A DNA stretch of 64,000 nucleotides, from assembly GCA_026210745.1 (NCBI GenBank), contig CP110632.1:2231001-2295000 (forward strand), given 5' to 3'. Below, one piece after another: positions 63,601 to 64,000 of this stretch; position 1 is the stretch's first letter; every line of letters begins with the position of its first letter. The translations under genes were made by a program, and so were the position numbers. Origin of the DNA: Exobasidium rhododendri. Lineage: Eukaryota; Basidiomycota; Exobasidiomycetes; Exobasidiales; Exobasidiaceae. The notes below the pieces were generated by a model that searched no databases, had not been told where the DNA came from, and worked only from the letters and a program-made list of their open reading frames with translations.

Positions 63601-64000
63601 GTCGTCGTTGGATTTTATCGTCGTTGATCGTTGGAAAGAGAGAAGAAGCGTAAGTGAAGAGGTGCCTAATTAGCTCTCCACTGATCTTGGAAGCCTGCAA
63701 CGATCACTTGTGCGTACGCGCGTCATTTATGCAGGCCTACACGTGGCTCTTCACGTCTTCGGCAGCCATGGGAGGCGGAACTTACCCTAGACAAGGGGGG
63801 GAATGGCGTACAGTAATGAGCTTATTTTGATTAATATTTTTTTGAAGACAGGGGGGGGTCCAAGCGGCTCAGTCAAGTTCCCTGATTCGAGTCAACTCCA
63901 TCAATACGCAACTTTTGGACGAGGCCCCTCTTCGACGTATCTTAGCATCTTTCACAACGGCAGCAGCTCGATTAGCGGCCCCCCTCTCCGTACTAGGTTG
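63601..64000. other. Promoter of RAD23 and window edge
   Basis: 400 bp upstream of RAD23 with G tracts near 63795-63860. No gene supported before the end of the window. Confidence 0.45.

Noticed and set aside
1-64000. CRISPR arrays, operons, bacterial insertion sequences and phage features
   Set aside because: None seen; the window is eukaryotic, with spliceosomal introns and a Pol III tRNA.

Overview
This 64 kb window comes from a fungal nuclear chromosome, most likely a basidiomycete and plausibly a smut-like Ustilaginomycotina or relative. The taxonomic placement is inference. The evidence is about 26 protein genes packed on both strands, short introns (66-165 nt) that almost all start GTGAGT, an intron-containing tRNA-Tyr, and typical fungal families: Kre9/Knh1-like GPI protein, Crz1-like zinc finger, Ppz phosphatase, mitochondrial DUF1640 protein. 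Exon joins given here were worked out by hand from reading frame, splice dinucleotides and family conservation; none was tested against transcripts.

Layout. 0-4 kb: the 3' part of REV1, a membrane-anchored short-chain dehydrogenase and an N-terminal protein methyltransferase. 4.4-19.4 kb: two long disordered unknown proteins, a PPZ phosphatase, a Crz1-like C2H2 factor and a 3.8 kb gene-free stretch. 19.4-30.2 kb: ceramide synthase (LAG1 type), a membrane-anchored NYN/LOTUS predicted RNase and a large RhoGEF. 30.5-39.9 kb: a dense housekeeping block with a complex I LYR subunit, a small tail protein, a DUF1640 mitochondrial protein, eS25 and ATP synthase d in a head-to-head pair, a BAR-like protein and a GPI wall protein. 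42-54 kb: a two-finger C2H2 factor, a possible XRCC4/XLF-like DNA-repair gene and two unrecognised genes on either side of an AT-rich island. That island carries a candidate inverted-repeat element and a tRNA-Tyr. 54-64 kb: BRE1, an RNase P/MRP Rpr2-type subunit, a mitochondrial membrane protein, threonine deaminase and RAD23.

There is no single operon-like system. Functional threads are: genome maintenance (REV1, BRE1, RAD23 and the tentative XLF-like gene); mitochondrial energy and organisation (complex I LYR subunit, ATP synthase d, DUF1640 protein, a predicted inner-membrane protein); lipid and wall biology (SDR, LAG1, GPI protein); and signalling (PPZ, Crz1-like factor, RhoGEF, BAR protein).

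The most unusual items are the 1.8 kb AT-rich island with an 11-bp perfect inverted repeat 651 bp apart and repeated CATGGTCA octamers, the membrane-anchored NYN/LOTUS protein, the 11-28 nt microexons in three housekeeping genes, and the run of fast-evolving orphan-like genes at 45.9-53.7 kb.
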